From the NCBI RefSeq assembly GCF_021290925.1, contig NZ_JAJSLX010000001.1:1240001-1304000 (forward strand): a stretch of 64,000 nt of DNA. Reading direction: 5' to 3'. Origin of the DNA: Sessilibacter corallicola (GTDB taxonomy: Bacteria > Pseudomonadota > Gammaproteobacteria > Pseudomonadales > Cellvibrionaceae). This document shows positions 28,001 through 36,262 of this stretch, one piece after another. The translations under genes and the position numbers were made by a program. Numbering within the stretch: position 1 is the first letter of the stretch; every line of letters begins with the position of its first letter. The notes under the pieces are model-generated. The model was not told the DNA's origin, did no database searches, and was given only the letters and a program-made list of their open reading frames with translations.

Positions 28001-29359
28001 GTATTCAATGATGCAATCTTTGGTTTGCTCAAGACCATTGCGTGATTCAGACAGAACCACCTCTTGAGCCATATTCAAATGTTGGGCTTTTTGCTGCTCG
28101 ATATCATTACGAGCCAGGCTAACACCACGAGTCAACGCATCCAAACGCCCTTCAATGTCAATCATTTCAGCCGCTAGGTCGTACAGCTGCTGCTCGTGAT
28201 AGTTTTCAGACTGGATAATATTGTCGATGGCGGTAACCTGCGCCAACATCTGTTTGCGGATATCGCCGACCCCTAAAATGGCCAGAGTATCAGCAACGCG
28301 TTGGGCGACAGGGTATGATTCTTTTAAAACTTCGATAACAGAATCCGACGCAAGGCAATCGTCGAGATTAATTTTTATGGTTCGAAGCTCTTCTTTTAAA
28401 GCGACAACAACCGAGCGAATGGCTGCTGGATCTGGTGCTGCCGAAATTTGACCACCACCAGTAGAGGTTTGAAGCTCACTGGTTAAACTGTACTTTTCTC
28501 GAATTCGATCAGTAAAGCGACCGCTTTTTTTCGAAGTACCAACATAGAACAACAGGTTTTTGAGTAGCTCTTCGTCGACCTTCTTGTCCAGGCCCTGAAC
28601 ACCACTGCGCAATAACAGTTTTAGCTCTCGGTTCAATTGGCGCAACAACAATTTAACGGAAGCCGTCAGCTCAACTCCGTCTAAAGACAGTGCTTCAACC
28701 AGCGCTAAACTGATTTCCCACAACGGTTGGTTCAATGTACCCGAGGTCAGTTTGTACTGTCGGGCGAGAACCTTGTTGAGGTATTCGATATTTTCTTTGA
28801 CTTTAATGCCGCGAATAATCGAGGCAGCAGCAATTTGATACATCTGCTGCAATTTTTTCAGTACCGACAAAAACTGTGACGCATCGATACTGGCAGGTAA
28901 ACGTTTGGCGGAAAGTTGTGTTGCTGGGCGTAAATCTGGATTAAATAGACGGGATTCAGACAGTAAGTTTTCACCGCGTACCGCTCGTAAATCGTTGAGC
29001 AGCGGCAAAATCATTGCTGGCTGGTCTTGGCGATGAGTTTTAATGAAATCTAAATACAACGGCAACTGCAAGATACCGCGCATCAGTGACTCTTGAGCTT
29101 CAACAACAAATTGAAGTTTTTCGTCACACAGGGCTTGCGCTAGATGCTCGAGTTCTTCGGCAAGTAGCGCGGCGCCATAAAACTCCACCATTTGAAGAGA
29201 GCCATGCACTTGGTGGATGTGGCCCAAACAAAAGCGAATTTTCGATTTGTCGTTAGGGTCGTTAGCCCACCCTTCCAAAGCATCGCGTGCATGAGAAAGT
29301 GTTTCGTCGATCTCTTGGGTAACCCAATCGAGCGCTGCAAAGTTTCTATTCTCTCCCAT
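22082..29359 (-). CDS. chpA: Giant CheA-type hybrid histidine kinase of the type IV pilus chemosensory system
   Basis: A 2425-residue kinase that controls twitching and cAMP signalling in relatives. Phosphotransfer domains with an HxxKG-like histidine lie at H49 (degenerate, HQVHGS), H737, H935, H1078 (degenerate, HLLYRG) and H1629. Segments near 440-540 look Hpt-like without a histidine. Residues about 1150-1560 form an acidic Asp/Glu/Ser linker with a short SDLNx repeat near 1430. The catalytic core follows: dimerisation (about 1790-1960), HATPase (about 2000-2130; LRNAVDHG, GRGVGMDVV), CheW-like (about 2150-2270) and a receiver with D2351 in LLDIEMPRMDG. A GAGGAAG site precedes the ATG. 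Size and architecture match Pseudomonas ChpA (about 2470). Confidence 0.97.
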   Translation of the reverse strand: MGENRNFAALDWVTQEIDETLSHARDALEGWANDPNDKSKIRFCLGHIHQVHGSLQMVEFYGAALLAEELEHLAQALCDEKLQFVVEAQESLMRGILQLPLYLDFIKTHRQDQPAMILPLLNDLRAVRGENLLSESRLFNPDLRPATQLSAKRLPASIDASQFLSVLKKLQQMYQIAAASIIRGIKVKENIEYLNKVLARQYKLTSGTLNQPLWEISLALVEALSLDGVELTASVKLLLRQLNRELKLLLRSGVQGLDKKVDEELLKNLLFYVGTSKKSGRFTDRIREKYSLTSELQTSTGGGQISAAPDPAAIRSVVVALKEELRTIKINLDDCLASDSVIEVLKESYPVAQRVADTLAILGVGDIRKQMLAQVTAIDNIIQSENYHEQQLYDLAAEMIDIEGRLDALTRGVSLARNDIEQQKAQHLNMAQEVVLSESRNGLEQTKDCIIEYIASQWDKKHLDNVPKLLREIRGGLDMVPIPRAASVLGACAEYIETKLLTENHVPEWRSLDTLADAIASIEYYLEHLGSNEGQDDDEMLLAVAEDSVRNLGLDVPEQTQQEESEPDVESSIEPPIVETEFESFDSPVSDVQESNLHSETIAPSQTPISDDQSRQEFQVDDPWRKMLAGEAPETSALVEVNDNQSAEAVSESADTSLESVEEISDEIAESNESIDPVIEAVEQESAPSDDLIDDEIIEIFIEEAEEVSATIDAYYPRWAEDQSDQEALTEFRRGFHTLKGSGRMVGASDIGELAWAIENMLNRIIDKTISADPIQVELINRVLKLLPDLIESFKLNKPNPKPELCRQYMSWADEIASGVDPEGLLDSENDIAQKKTVTSDLALDHSSQGETDSFGVSSGFEAATQIDTLVPEENQNFVDAIEDEYDDDSQAVLWEIFSAEARGHLETIKDYIDEMDASAPIFDTPSDPMQRALHTLKGSAHMAEVTPIAQLATPLENFVKELRSYYLSIDEDILFLIKDGVEYIEIVLDQIATNEALVIPRLDQFLARVTELREKFIGPILRQQDGSAQSKPVDPELLSIFMAEEMNLLLDAEIYLAKWRENNLSDSELEAIFQELHLLYRGASRANYSEMALLSELLEKLYQAALDQKLVLNDRFFDVLGRGHEFLLDMIDSVAAGQNLPPVSIQLRADIELLLDECNDNAPAPLVNREESFASFDDVDEPELSSEFIEPSDDIHEQNISEQGIPELNPGLNPELEESSDEAIIETAETEIQPADAQDDSWFTVGFDESSVSEVVSASNEDSVSEQPAEETGIESDDHLYIASEDNHEAVIPDLTETVDGDDFVVILDESETESEDQALLDSQSLSSEDLLASTEVPDLVIEDSVPLLSDSESSETDVEVEAGNLVPELLDSIHDEDEDLPLLDIEVDLNEEEPSETSEYQLGEELIDEDELLSSNLAESDLASIDSDGSDLNNSDLNKSDLNHTDLGDFEFDNVASLTPSSSDDQDSVEIEFENEEPLDSDDHLAVEEPSVSDDVAASFEPQTSDLNDVIAEIHRSSSLDQRSDTEFVQPSEVTTPTFDEPTKVSETPVLEQPVAESPVVTEPPTASEPVAEENDSLDDLDIDPDIIEIFSEESFELLEEIDASVHDWMEDWERDDCSEKLKRLLHTFKGSARLAGLMGLGEAAHEFESYLIKHDRGELDDTFFNKVNAYYELLHVSSDQVQTYIQDGSTSGMRKLFIAGELPLVEGQSQTLDVAETPVAPISNDNAVESEEVTDTEENISETPTSGEYLSAQEITHSSDGPSNVVPFAPRKTLEETPITPLKPLRSDKLTAPPVQTMMGAQIAQRGGAAQESVKVSAELLEELVNLAGETSISRARMEEQVSEIGFTIDEMEFTIERLQEQLRRLDIETEAQILFRQEQMEALEDFDPLEMDRYSQLQQLSRSLVESASDLLDLKATLSEKTRDTETLLLQQSRINTELQEGLMRSRMVPFSRLVPRLRRIIRQISSELGKRVNFELDNVEGELDRTMLERMVAPLEHMLRNAVDHGIEMPDVRVASGKQEIGTVRLSLGREGGDVILRLSDDGCGVNIARVRQKAIERGLMSEDAQLSDKDIIQFILAAGFSTAEHVTQISGRGVGMDVVNSEIKQLGGSVSIASQEGLGSEFTMRLPFTLSVNRALMVAIGDDLFAVPLNTIEGIVRVSPYELEHYYSTPDARFEYAGQQYQVKHLGGLLDENHRYQVEGRALPLPVLLVRSQEYSVALQVDNLLGSREIVVKSLGAQFSGVDGLSGATVMGDGSVVVILDLLALIRRMIAQTNALEEMRENALPPVEEKEDVVPTVIIVDDSVTVRKVTSRFLEREGFNVMTAKDGVDALRQLQDKVPDVMLLDIEMPRMDGFEVAKNIRSSTHLKDLPIIMITSRTGSKHRERALELGVNNYLGKPYQEDDLLQHIKALIGQTEIQV

Positions 29360-29400
29360 TACGGAAGTCTTCCTCTTCTCTTCTGCCTAGCTTTAGGCTT

Positions 29401-30240
29401 CTAACGACGTTGGTACGCTTGAACACCATTTGCTGGAATTGCTTTTATTTTGTTGTGCTCCCAGCCAACGATTTCTCCAACACCAATAATTAAAATTCCG
29501 TTAGGTTTAAGCCAGTCGATGAGCTGTTTTAAAATATCCCGCCGACGCCAACGTCGAAAATACACTAACAAATTCTGACAAAAAATGACGTCCATCGGCA
29601 ATTTGGGCATTGCGTCTAATTCACAGATATTGCCGCGAATAAAATTAACTCGTTGAGCAATTTCTGGCTTCACAACAAACTGCGATGAATCCGCGCCACG
29701 GTTGAAATAACGCGACTTTTCTTGGTCGGTCAACTGAACTAAACGTGCTTCAGAATAAACCGCCTTTCGGGCATGATTCAAAGCAGATTGGCTGATATCT
29801 GTGCCAGTTACGGAAAAATAAGTATTACCTTTAGCAAGAGTGAAGCCATCGTGTATCGCCGCTGCGATACTGTACGCTTCTTCGCCGGTAGAACAGCCCA
29901 AACTCCACGCATCGAAACTGTCGTTTAATTCGTCTGCGTTAATGCGATTAAATATTTCCCGCTTTACGAAATCGATAGATTCTCTGTGGCGAAAAAACTG
30001 TGTTTCTTTAACCAACAGTCGATCCATAACAATCAGCCATTCGCGATAGTCCTGGCTGACCTTGTGAAAATATTCATCGGGATCTTTTAATTCTAACTCT
30101 TTCATTCGCAGAGCCACTTGTGTTTGCAAATGGCTCAGACGAATTTCACCTAACTGGATCCCGGTTTTCCGCTCAAGCAACTCAGCCCAAAGCTGAATCT
30201 GCTCTTCTGTTAATGAAGAAAGCGCTTCTACGCTCCACAC
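29401..30240 (-). CDS. pilK: CheR-type methyltransferase of the pilus chemosensory system
   Basis: Methylates glutamates of the PilJ receptor using S-adenosylmethionine. The 279-residue protein has the CheR N-terminal helical domain (about 10-75) and the SAM domain with DAWSLGCSTGEEAYSIA (about 100-116), GTDISQSALNHARKAVYS and the MDVIFCQNLLVYF block. Start is GTG at 30240; no ATG fits. It lies 27 bases downstream of pilJ and 41 bases upstream of chpA, consistent with one operon. ChpB is the opposing esterase. Confidence 0.94.
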   Translation of the reverse strand: MWSVEALSSLTEEQIQLWAELLERKTGIQLGEIRLSHLQTQVALRMKELELKDPDEYFHKVSQDYREWLIVMDRLLVKETQFFRHRESIDFVKREIFNRINADELNDSFDAWSLGCSTGEEAYSIAAAIHDGFTLAKGNTYFSVTGTDISQSALNHARKAVYSEARLVQLTDQEKSRYFNRGADSSQFVVKPEIAQRVNFIRGNICELDAMPKLPMDVIFCQNLLVYFRRWRRRDILKQLIDWLKPNGILIIGVGEIVGWEHNKIKAIPANGVQAYQRR

Positions 30241-30267
30241 TTTTTATTTTCCGAAATCCAAATGGTC

Positions 30268-32523
30268 TTAAACTGCCGCACCCGATTTTTTACCGCCTTC
30301 TAAATCGAGGTTGTCTGATTCTTCTTCAACACTGAAATGAATATCTTCGTCAAACTCAGAGCTTTGAAGGTCGACGGTCTCATCTAAAGTGGCGACGTAA
30401 TCGTGCTCTTCCATTGATTCACCTGATCCGTAATCAGAAACGGTATCGGTAACCACAGGTAAGTCGTCGTCACTGATCGCGTCGTGCGTACCAGTTTCAG
30501 AAACAGAACCATCGGGTAGGGTGAAACCAGCAACCGACTCTCGCAGTTCCATCGCCATCGAGGCCAGAGTTCCAATACTGCCAGCAGTGGCACTGGTACC
30601 TGATGCTGTCTGAGAAGTAATTTCCTGAATTACGTTCATCGTATTTGAAATGTGACCGGCAGAAGATGCCTGTTGGCGTGCAGCGTTGGAAATGTTTTGA
30701 ATCAAGTCTGCAAGAGAAGTCGATACGTTTTCAATTTCTTCCAGTGCAACACCCGCATCCTGTGCTAGGCGAGCACCGCGTACCACCTCTGCGGTGGTTT
30801 GTTCCATCGAAATAACCGCTTCGTTGGTATCGTTCTGAATTGTTTTAACCAGCGCCTCAATCTGCTTAGTTGCAGCAGCGGAACGTTCCGCAAGACGCTG
30901 TACCTCATCCGCTACCACCGCGAAGCCTCGACCGGCGTCACCTGCCATCGATGCCTGGATTGCAGCGTTAAGTGCGAGGATGTTGGTTTGGTCGGCAATG
31001 TCGTTAATCAACGATACGATATCACCAATCTCCTGGGACGATTCACCCAATCGTTTAATACGTTTTGAGGTGTCCTGAATCTGTTCACGAATCGTATCCA
31101 TCCCGTGGATGGTGTTCTGTACCACTTTTGCACCGTTGTTTGCGATCGATACCGCTCGTTCCGCAACCGAGGCTGATTCCGCGGCGTTAGCGGATACCTG
31201 GTCAATGGTGACCGCCATTTCGTTTACAGCAGCTGAGGCTCCGGCGATCTCTTGCGCCTGGTGTTCCGCGGCCTCTGCAAGATGCAATGCAGTTTGCTGG
31301 GTGTCCTGAGATGCCGATGCAACTCCCACCGATGTTTCGTTAATGCGCGATACCAGAACACGTAATTGGTCGATTGTGTAGTTGATGGAGTCAGCAATCG
31401 CACCGGTGAAGTCCTCGGTTACCGTTGCAGTGGTGGTCAAGTCACCATCAGCGAGGTCAGCCAGCTCATCGAGAAGACGCAAAATTGCGTTCTGGTTTCG
31501 TTCGTTGGTTTCCGCTGTTTCTTTCAAGCGTTTTTGCGTCGCGTTCAATAACTGGGATGAAATCAAGACCAAACACAGTACCGCCAAGGCTGCGAGAATA
31601 GTAATTGTCACCGTGTTAAAGGGTCGAGCTTCGGTTGCGTTTCGAAGGTCAGCACCAACAGCAGACAGCGACTCTAAAATAACAGGGGAGTCATCAAGAA
31701 TAGTTTCGGAAGATTGACGCGCGGCGAATAAAGCAGGGGAAGATTCGAATATCTCTCGTACGGAGGAGTTCACGAATTCAAACAACTCGGAAATTTCATC
31801 CAAACTACTGATGGCGTCGGGGTCTGAAATTTTTGAGATTCCCAATGGCGCATCACCGACACGCATACCATTAAGAACCTTACCGAATAAGTTTGCATCG
31901 AGGTTGAACTGATCGGCAGCGATTGCCACGTCTGAATCACCACGAAGCATTTTATCAACGTTACGTCCAATACGCTCTGCACGCCAAGACTGCATCTGCG
32001 CTAAAGCGACCTGCTCACCCGGAGAGTTACTTTCGAGTAAAATTTCAACAATACTATTATGTTCAGCCTGAAGTTCGGGAAGCGACTCGTTCAAGGTGAT
32101 TGCAACGTCGTTTAGGAACAAGATGGTGTCTTCGTTCTCAAGAATAACGCCGGAGTTGTCCTTCACACGTTGAAAAACTTGTCTGAAGTTTTCGAAATCC
32201 TGACGAGCCAGTTCACGTTCTTGAACCTCACTCGTACTGAGCTGATTCCAAGAACTGTCCATTGATGACAAAACTTGTCGCAACTCGTCAAACGAAGACT
32301 CTTCACCCGCCGTCGCGTTTCGAGCCAGTGTGGTAAGAAGATAAGATTGCGCACGAAGGTCGGCCACATTCTCTAAGTACGCTTGGTCTTTCTGAGACTC
32401 TTGGTAAATATAGATTAAGCCGTAAGTGATAAAACCTATCAATAGTACCAAGGCGAAAACTAGGGCCGCCAACACTGGGTTCTTCCGAACTGTCACCAGT
32501 AAATTGTTGGAGTCACTCTTCAT
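30268..32523 (-). CDS. pilJ: Type IV pilus methyl-accepting chemoreceptor
   Basis: Membrane chemoreceptor that feeds ChpA. The 751-residue protein has TM1 at about 17-40, a periplasmic PilJ-type sensor (about 45-300, mostly helical), TM2 near 302-325, a HAMP region (to about 385) and the cytoplasmic signalling hairpin whose tip [19 protein letters not shown] lies near 505-525. The hairpin tip differs slightly from the usual LNAAIEAARAGE, as in other PilJ proteins. An acidic C-terminal tail (about 690-751) is longer than expected and may tether the methylation enzymes. A 296-base gap with a perfect hairpin separates it from pilI. Confidence 0.96.
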   Translation of the reverse strand: MKSDSNNLLVTVRKNPVLAALVFALVLLIGFITYGLIYIYQESQKDQAYLENVADLRAQSYLLTTLARNATAGEESSFDELRQVLSSMDSSWNQLSTSEVQERELARQDFENFRQVFQRVKDNSGVILENEDTILFLNDVAITLNESLPELQAEHNSIVEILLESNSPGEQVALAQMQSWRAERIGRNVDKMLRGDSDVAIAADQFNLDANLFGKVLNGMRVGDAPLGISKISDPDAISSLDEISELFEFVNSSVREIFESSPALFAARQSSETILDDSPVILESLSAVGADLRNATEARPFNTVTITILAALAVLCLVLISSQLLNATQKRLKETAETNERNQNAILRLLDELADLADGDLTTTATVTEDFTGAIADSINYTIDQLRVLVSRINETSVGVASASQDTQQTALHLAEAAEHQAQEIAGASAAVNEMAVTIDQVSANAAESASVAERAVSIANNGAKVVQNTIHGMDTIREQIQDTSKRIKRLGESSQEIGDIVSLINDIADQTNILALNAAIQASMAGDAGRGFAVVADEVQRLAERSAAATKQIEALVKTIQNDTNEAVISMEQTTAEVVRGARLAQDAGVALEEIENVSTSLADLIQNISNAARQQASSAGHISNTMNVIQEITSQTASGTSATAGSIGTLASMAMELRESVAGFTLPDGSVSETGTHDAISDDDLPVVTDTVSDYGSGESMEEHDYVATLDETVDLQSSEFDEDIHFSVEEESDNLDLEGGKKSGAAV

Positions 32524-32678
32524 GCTAACGCTCTCCCGAACGAATCAATTTAGAATTTCTTGCAATATATTTGAGAGAACAAGCCTCTCGTTACTACGGT
32601 CTCTTTTATAAAATGCAACAAGTCTCAGGTATCAAACCCTCAACTCGCTGCATATTTATTCGTCTTTTAATCTTCTTC

Positions 32679-32710
32679 ATTCTTGCTCGTCTAGCGCTAC
32701 GAGCAAGAAT
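32679..32710. other. Perfect hairpin in the pilI-pilJ gap
   Basis: ATTCTTGCTCGT (32679-32690) and ACGAGCAAGAAT (32699-32710) form a perfect 12-base stem with an 8-base loop. It lies between two genes of the same operon and lacks a T-run on the minus strand. Possible roles are RNase processing, protection of the pilI 3' end, or attenuation of pilJ. Confidence 0.7.
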
Positions 32711-32819
32711 TTCGCAACAAAGCGTTTACTACCCAATACCCTTCTTTCGGTGAATTCGTGGGTGTCTTGTGTTGTATTCGCTGATTAAGGCAACACCTAA
32801 GCATAACTCAAAAACACGC

Positions 32820-33362
32820 TTAAACTTTTGATGCTGATGAAAACTCGGCATCTTCAACCAGGTTTACCATACTGAAGACGTGCCAATTTTCACTCCCCGC
32901 TGTATAGCCGCCCAGCAAATAAGGCGCAACAGATTGCTCGTCAATGGTCATATCAGATCGATAGGCTTCCGATAAGAAACGTTGAATACCAAAAGACTGG
33001 TCAACGACTAAGCCACAATACAATTCTTGATTTTCTAGAATCAACACTCGCTGGCGGCGAGTTGGGTTGATCAATCGAGCACCGAGGAAAGACGCCAAAT
33101 CCAAAACGGGCAAGAGTCGGCCACGCACATTAGCCACACCCTTTACCCAAGGTTTTACTCCAGGCAGGCGTGTGTAACTTGGAACTTCAATGATTTCTGA
33201 TACCTGCCCCATAGGAACAACGAAGTGTTTCCCAAGCAAGCTGAATCCTAAACCGTTCCACTCTACCTCTGCTTCTTCTTGAGAAGGCAGATCTTGCGCA
33301 GCTGATCGACTCAACTTTGCTAGATTGGTCAGCGCTTTAAACGCAGGCGTCTGCTCAATCAC
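32820..33362 (-). CDS. pilI: CheW-like adaptor linking PilJ to ChpA
   Basis: A 180-residue CheW-domain adaptor. The core (about 30-170) contains GFSLLGKHFVVPMGQVSEIIEVP, LPGVKPWVKGVANVRGRLLPVLDL and the GLVVDQSFGIQRF region; the GVANVRGRLLPV block is the receptor- and kinase-contact strand pair of CheW. An N-terminal helix (1-28) precedes it. Start is GTG at 33362, with a strong GGGAGG five bases upstream. It follows pilH by 25 bases. Placement between pilH and pilJ matches Pseudomonas PilI. Confidence 0.95.
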   Translation of the reverse strand: MIEQTPAFKALTNLAKLSRSAAQDLPSQEEAEVEWNGLGFSLLGKHFVVPMGQVSEIIEVPSYTRLPGVKPWVKGVANVRGRLLPVLDLASFLGARLINPTRRQRVLILENQELYCGLVVDQSFGIQRFLSEAYRSDMTIDEQSVAPYLLGGYTAGSENWHVFSMVNLVEDAEFSSASKV

Positions 33363-33387
33363 ACAAACCTCCCATTAACACCAGCAC

Positions 33388-33750
33388 TTAACCGAGTACG
33401 CTAGTAATGGTGGTTAACAATTGTTTTTCTTCAACAGGCTTCGTTAGGTATGCCTTAGCGCCTTGACGCAAGCCCCACACGCGATCGGTTTCTTGATCTT
33501 TGGTGGTTACAATAATGATTGGAATATCAGAAGTTTGACTGGCTTTACTAAGTTGACGAGTAGCTTGGAATCCATTGAGGCCGGGCATGACAATGTCCAT
33601 CAGAATAACGTCTGGATTATGTTGTTTAGCCTCGACTATTCCAGCCTCACCATTCTCAGCGGTTATTACCGTGTAACCACCTTTTTCCAACATTTGAGTG
33701 AGTCTGTGTGTTTCTGTTGGAGAGTCGTCAACGATCAAAACTGTGGTCAT
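33388..33750 (-). CDS. pilH: CheY-like response regulator PilH
   Basis: A single-domain receiver of 120 residues. The phospho-acceptor is D52 (LMDIVMPGLNG), with the acidic pair D8/D9 in LIVDDS, T82-region TTKD and lysine in YLTKPVEEKQ. In Pseudomonas PilH acts with or against PilG and favours pilus retraction via PilT. Numbering of D52 agrees with the Pseudomonas protein. It is the first gene of pilHIJK-chpABC here, since 826 bases separate it from pilG, whereas the two are adjacent in relatives. Confidence 0.95.
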   Translation of the reverse strand: MTTVLIVDDSPTETHRLTQMLEKGGYTVITAENGEAGIVEAKQHNPDVILMDIVMPGLNGFQATRQLSKASQTSDIPIIIVTTKDQETDRVWGLRQGAKAYLTKPVEEKQLLTTITSVLG

Positions 33751-33799
33751 GTAAACATCCTAAAATAGCTTCAACATGTAGTTGTCAAATCAATTACTT

Positions 33800-33975
33800 A
33801 GCAATACTCGAAAGCGCCTACCACGAAACTGAAATTCACCATCCGAGATTCGCAAAGAGGTGAAAACCAGTCGGGTTCTTTGTAAGACTAGCTGGCTATG
33901 AGCTTTCCGTCGTCCAGGGCTTGCCAACTGTGCCTAAAGCAAACGTAGTATTGGCAATGCCCAGCTTACGACATA
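33800..33975 (-). ncRNA. Candidate structured leader RNA upstream of pilH
   Basis: This part of the 826-base pilG-pilH gap is richer in GC than the rest and folds well on the minus strand. A stem is formed by GGGC-A-TTGCCAA (33962-33951) and TTGGCAA-GCCC (33927-33917), 11 pairs with one bulged base. Downstream, CAAAGA and TCTTTG enclose an AACC/GGTT stem. The element ends about 50 bases before pilH. A piece reading GACGACGGAAAGC weakly recalls the GACGCAAAGC of class I cyclic-di-GMP riboswitches, but the full consensus is absent. A regulatory leader is a hypothesis. Confidence 0.3.
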
Positions 33976-34462
33976 AATAATAATAAAATTTGTCAATGCA
34001 GACTTTTAAAGAAGAATTTTCAATTCAACCAATAAGTTGCACGATAAATGTAACAACAAACCTTAAACGATCACAAAAAATTTATCAGCATTTTTAAGTA
34101 AACAAATGCCAAGTTGCCGGTTTTTTTTACGCCCATTTCCTTTAGTTGGCCATTTAAGGTGCATATTAAGTCGAATCTAGATCACAGTAGCCCAAATACA
34201 GCCCATGTAGAAGCCTATGCTTATTACATTTTTGAAGATAAAAACCAAAGGTCAAACATTTAGTTATATATAATTTAAGGCTTCCACGAATTAACAGCTA
34301 GCGCTCACGGCAAACACATCAAAGCCCGCGACAAAAAAATATCGCAAGCAAAGAAAACGCAATTTAGAAACTTCAAACAATAAGAATTTGAGTTCGAAAA
34401 AAGAAAACTCACGAGTATTTAATTAACTTTTGAAATAAAGAGGCGGGATGCTTTTAACAGCG
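33976..34462. other. AT-rich non-coding part of the pilG-pilH gap
   Basis: About 490 AT-rich bases with no open frame that looks coding on either strand. It probably holds a promoter for pilHIJK-chpABC, which I could not pin down. I see no repeat or mobile-element remnant. Confidence 0.5.
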
Positions 34463-34493
34463 AAAAGGCCAATAACACCAATACATGGCCTTT
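34463..34493 (-). terminator. Probable pilG terminator
   Basis: On the minus strand AAAGGCCA (34493-34486) pairs with TGGCCTTT (34471-34464), followed by another T. The stem is 8 bases with a 14-base loop and a short T-run, about 85 bases past the pilG stop, so pilG may be transcribed apart from pilH. Confidence 0.5.
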
Positions 34494-34576
34494 AAAATAT
34501 AATTTTCTGTATTTTAGAAATAATTAGTGCCAAAAAAGATTAAAGAAAGCGATAACCCAAAAAGACGTCAGAATAA

Positions 34577-34972
34577 TTAAGACGCTTTTGCCGGCTGAAC
34601 GTGAGTTTCGATAGCGCCTAATAATTCACTTTTGCTGAATGGTTTCGTCAAATATTGATCTGAGCCAACAATTCGGCCTTTTGCCTTGTCAAATAATCCA
34701 TCTTTACTGGAAAGCATAATAACCGGCGTTGCTTTAAATTCGCTGTTATTTTTAATCAAAGCACACGTTTGATAGCCGTCTAATCTCGGCATCATAATAT
34801 CAACAAAAATAATATCGGGACGTGTATCCGCAATCTTGGCTAAGGCGTCAAAGCCATCAGTAGCGGTCACTACATTGCAACCAGCTTTCTGGAGCAAGGT
34901 TTCAGCAGTTCGACGAATTGTCTTACTGTCATCAATTACCATGACCTTTAATCGTTCTAAATTTACATCCAT
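34577..34972 (-). CDS. pilG: CheY-like response regulator PilG
   Basis: A 131-residue receiver domain. D58 in FVDIMMPRLDG is the phospho-acceptor, matching PilG of Pseudomonas; the acidic pair is D14/D15 in MVIDDSKTIRR, and K near 108 is in YLTKPFSKSE. In relatives it promotes pilus extension and activates adenylate cyclase through FimL/FimV. The ATG at 34972 is preferred because AAGG precedes it and the length then matches the family (about 135); a longer frame to 35041 would add 23 unrelated residues. It is divergent from gshB, as in Pseudomonas. Confidence 0.95.
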   Translation of the reverse strand: MDVNLERLKVMVIDDSKTIRRTAETLLQKAGCNVVTATDGFDALAKIADTRPDIIFVDIMMPRLDGYQTCALIKNNSEFKATPVIMLSSKDGLFDKAKGRIVGSDQYLTKPFSKSELLGAIETHVQPAKAS

Positions 34973-35293
34973 AGCGTAACCTTGACAGTATGTTCTCGTG
35001 TCATTTGGAATATCATTATTCGCCACTACTACGCAAGACATTAAATCTGCAAAAAAGTGCGAGCGTTTTACGCATTTGTGAAGTCAGATCAATCGGCGTA
35101 ACAAATGACGTAATTTAGATAAGCCCTAAAAGGCTTGGGATTTTTACCACAGATTTCTGCGTTAATCTATTAAACGGCATTATAAGGTAAAAATACATTA
35201 AGCTTCGGTCCCAACTGTATCTACAGTGTAAAACCTTGGCATACTTCACACTATACATCAGCAAATAACGAAACAAGTTGAGACAAAATTCTC
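34973..35293. promoter_or_regulatory. pilG/gshB divergent control region
   Basis: A 321-base non-coding stretch that must contain the promoters of pilG and gshB. A short dyad ACTGTA-TC-TACAGT lies at 35214-35227, about 70 bases before gshB. No convincing -35/-10 pair was identified for either gene. Confidence 0.35.
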
Positions 35294-36241
35294 ATGAGCA
35301 AAGCAATCGGCATTATTATGGACCCAATTGAGTCCATTACCTACAAAAAAGACACCACTCTCGCTTTAATGTTAGCGGCCCAAGCCGAAGGTTGGCAAAT
35401 CTATTATATGGAACAATCAGACTTGTACCTTGAGCAAGGCCGAGCCAAGGCCATTACCTGCCCAATCACTGTATACGCTGACCCTAACAAGTGGTTCGAA
35501 AAATCGGAACCTGTCAAAATTGAACTTGGCACTCTCGACGCCATACTAATGCGCAAAGACCCCCCGTTTGACAACGAATACATCTACAGCACCTATGTTC
35601 TTGAAGCGGCTGAGCGACAAGGCGCGCTGGTGGTCAACAAGCCGCAATCACTGCGCGACTGCAACGAAAAAATATTCGCCACTCAGTTCCCCCAGTGCTG
35701 TCCTCCTGTATTAGTATCAAAAAATTACACGCTGCTCAGAGAATTTCACCAAGAGCATAAAGATGTAATATTCAAACCACTTGATGGCATGGGCGGAAGC
35801 GGAATTTTTCGAGTTCGTGAAGACGATCCCAACATTGGAGTGATCCTTGAGACCCTAACCAACCATGGCAACAGCCTGATCATGGTACAGAAATTCATCC
35901 CGCAAATTTCCGATGGCGACAAACGCATCCTCGTTGTTAACGGCCAAGCGGTGCCCTACTGTCTAGCACGCATCCCCGCCAAAGGGGAAACCCGAGGCAA
36001 CATTGCCGCCGGTGGTACAGGACGCCCTCAGCCACTGTCTGAAAGAGACCAGTGGATCGTCGATCAAGTTGCGCCAACCTTGGTAGAAAAAGGGCTATTT
36101 TTTGTTGGATTAGACGTTATCGGCGACTACTTAACTGAAATCAATGTCACCAGTCCAACTTGCGTGAGAGAAATCGATGCAGCCTACGACACCAACATCG
36201 GCGGGCGCTTGATGGCAGCTATTAAAGAGCGCTTGAACTAG
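35294..36241 (+). CDS. gshB: Glutathione synthetase
   Basis: ATP-grasp enzyme joining glycine to gamma-glutamylcysteine to make glutathione. The 315-residue protein starts GIIMDPIESITYKKDTTLALM, the GshB N-terminal signature, and has MRKDPPFDNEYIY (about 92-104), the ATP-binding VIFKPLDGMGGSGIFR (about 159-174) and EINVTSPTCVREIDA near the C-terminus. Length is typical. It is divergent from pilG, an order conserved in Pseudomonas. It is followed by a TonB gene after a 195-base gap containing a nested hairpin. The GFA-family proteins elsewhere in the window belong to a glutathione-linked fold. Confidence 0.97.
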   Translation: MSKAIGIIMDPIESITYKKDTTLALMLAAQAEGWQIYYMEQSDLYLEQGRAKAITCPITVYADPNKWFEKSEPVKIELGTLDAILMRKDPPFDNEYIYSTYVLEAAERQGALVVNKPQSLRDCNEKIFATQFPQCCPPVLVSKNYTLLREFHQEHKDVIFKPLDGMGGSGIFRVREDDPNIGVILETLTNHGNSLIMVQKFIPQISDGDKRILVVNGQAVPYCLARIPAKGETRGNIAAGGTGRPQPLSERDQWIVDQVAPTLVEKGLFFVGLDVIGDYLTEINVTSPTCVREIDAAYDTNIGGRLMAAIKERLN

Positions 36242-36262
36242 TCAGCACTTAGTACCTTCACC

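Noticed and set aside
33800-33975. Firm call of a class I cyclic-di-GMP riboswitch before pilH
   Set aside because: Only a short fragment resembles the core; the GAAA-capped stem and the GGUAGGUAGCGGGG-like part are missing. It is kept as a general structured-RNA candidate.
35214-35227. CTGT...ACAG dyad resembling a LexA box before gshB
   Set aside because: The spacer is four bases instead of eight, so it does not fit the gammaproteobacterial LexA site.
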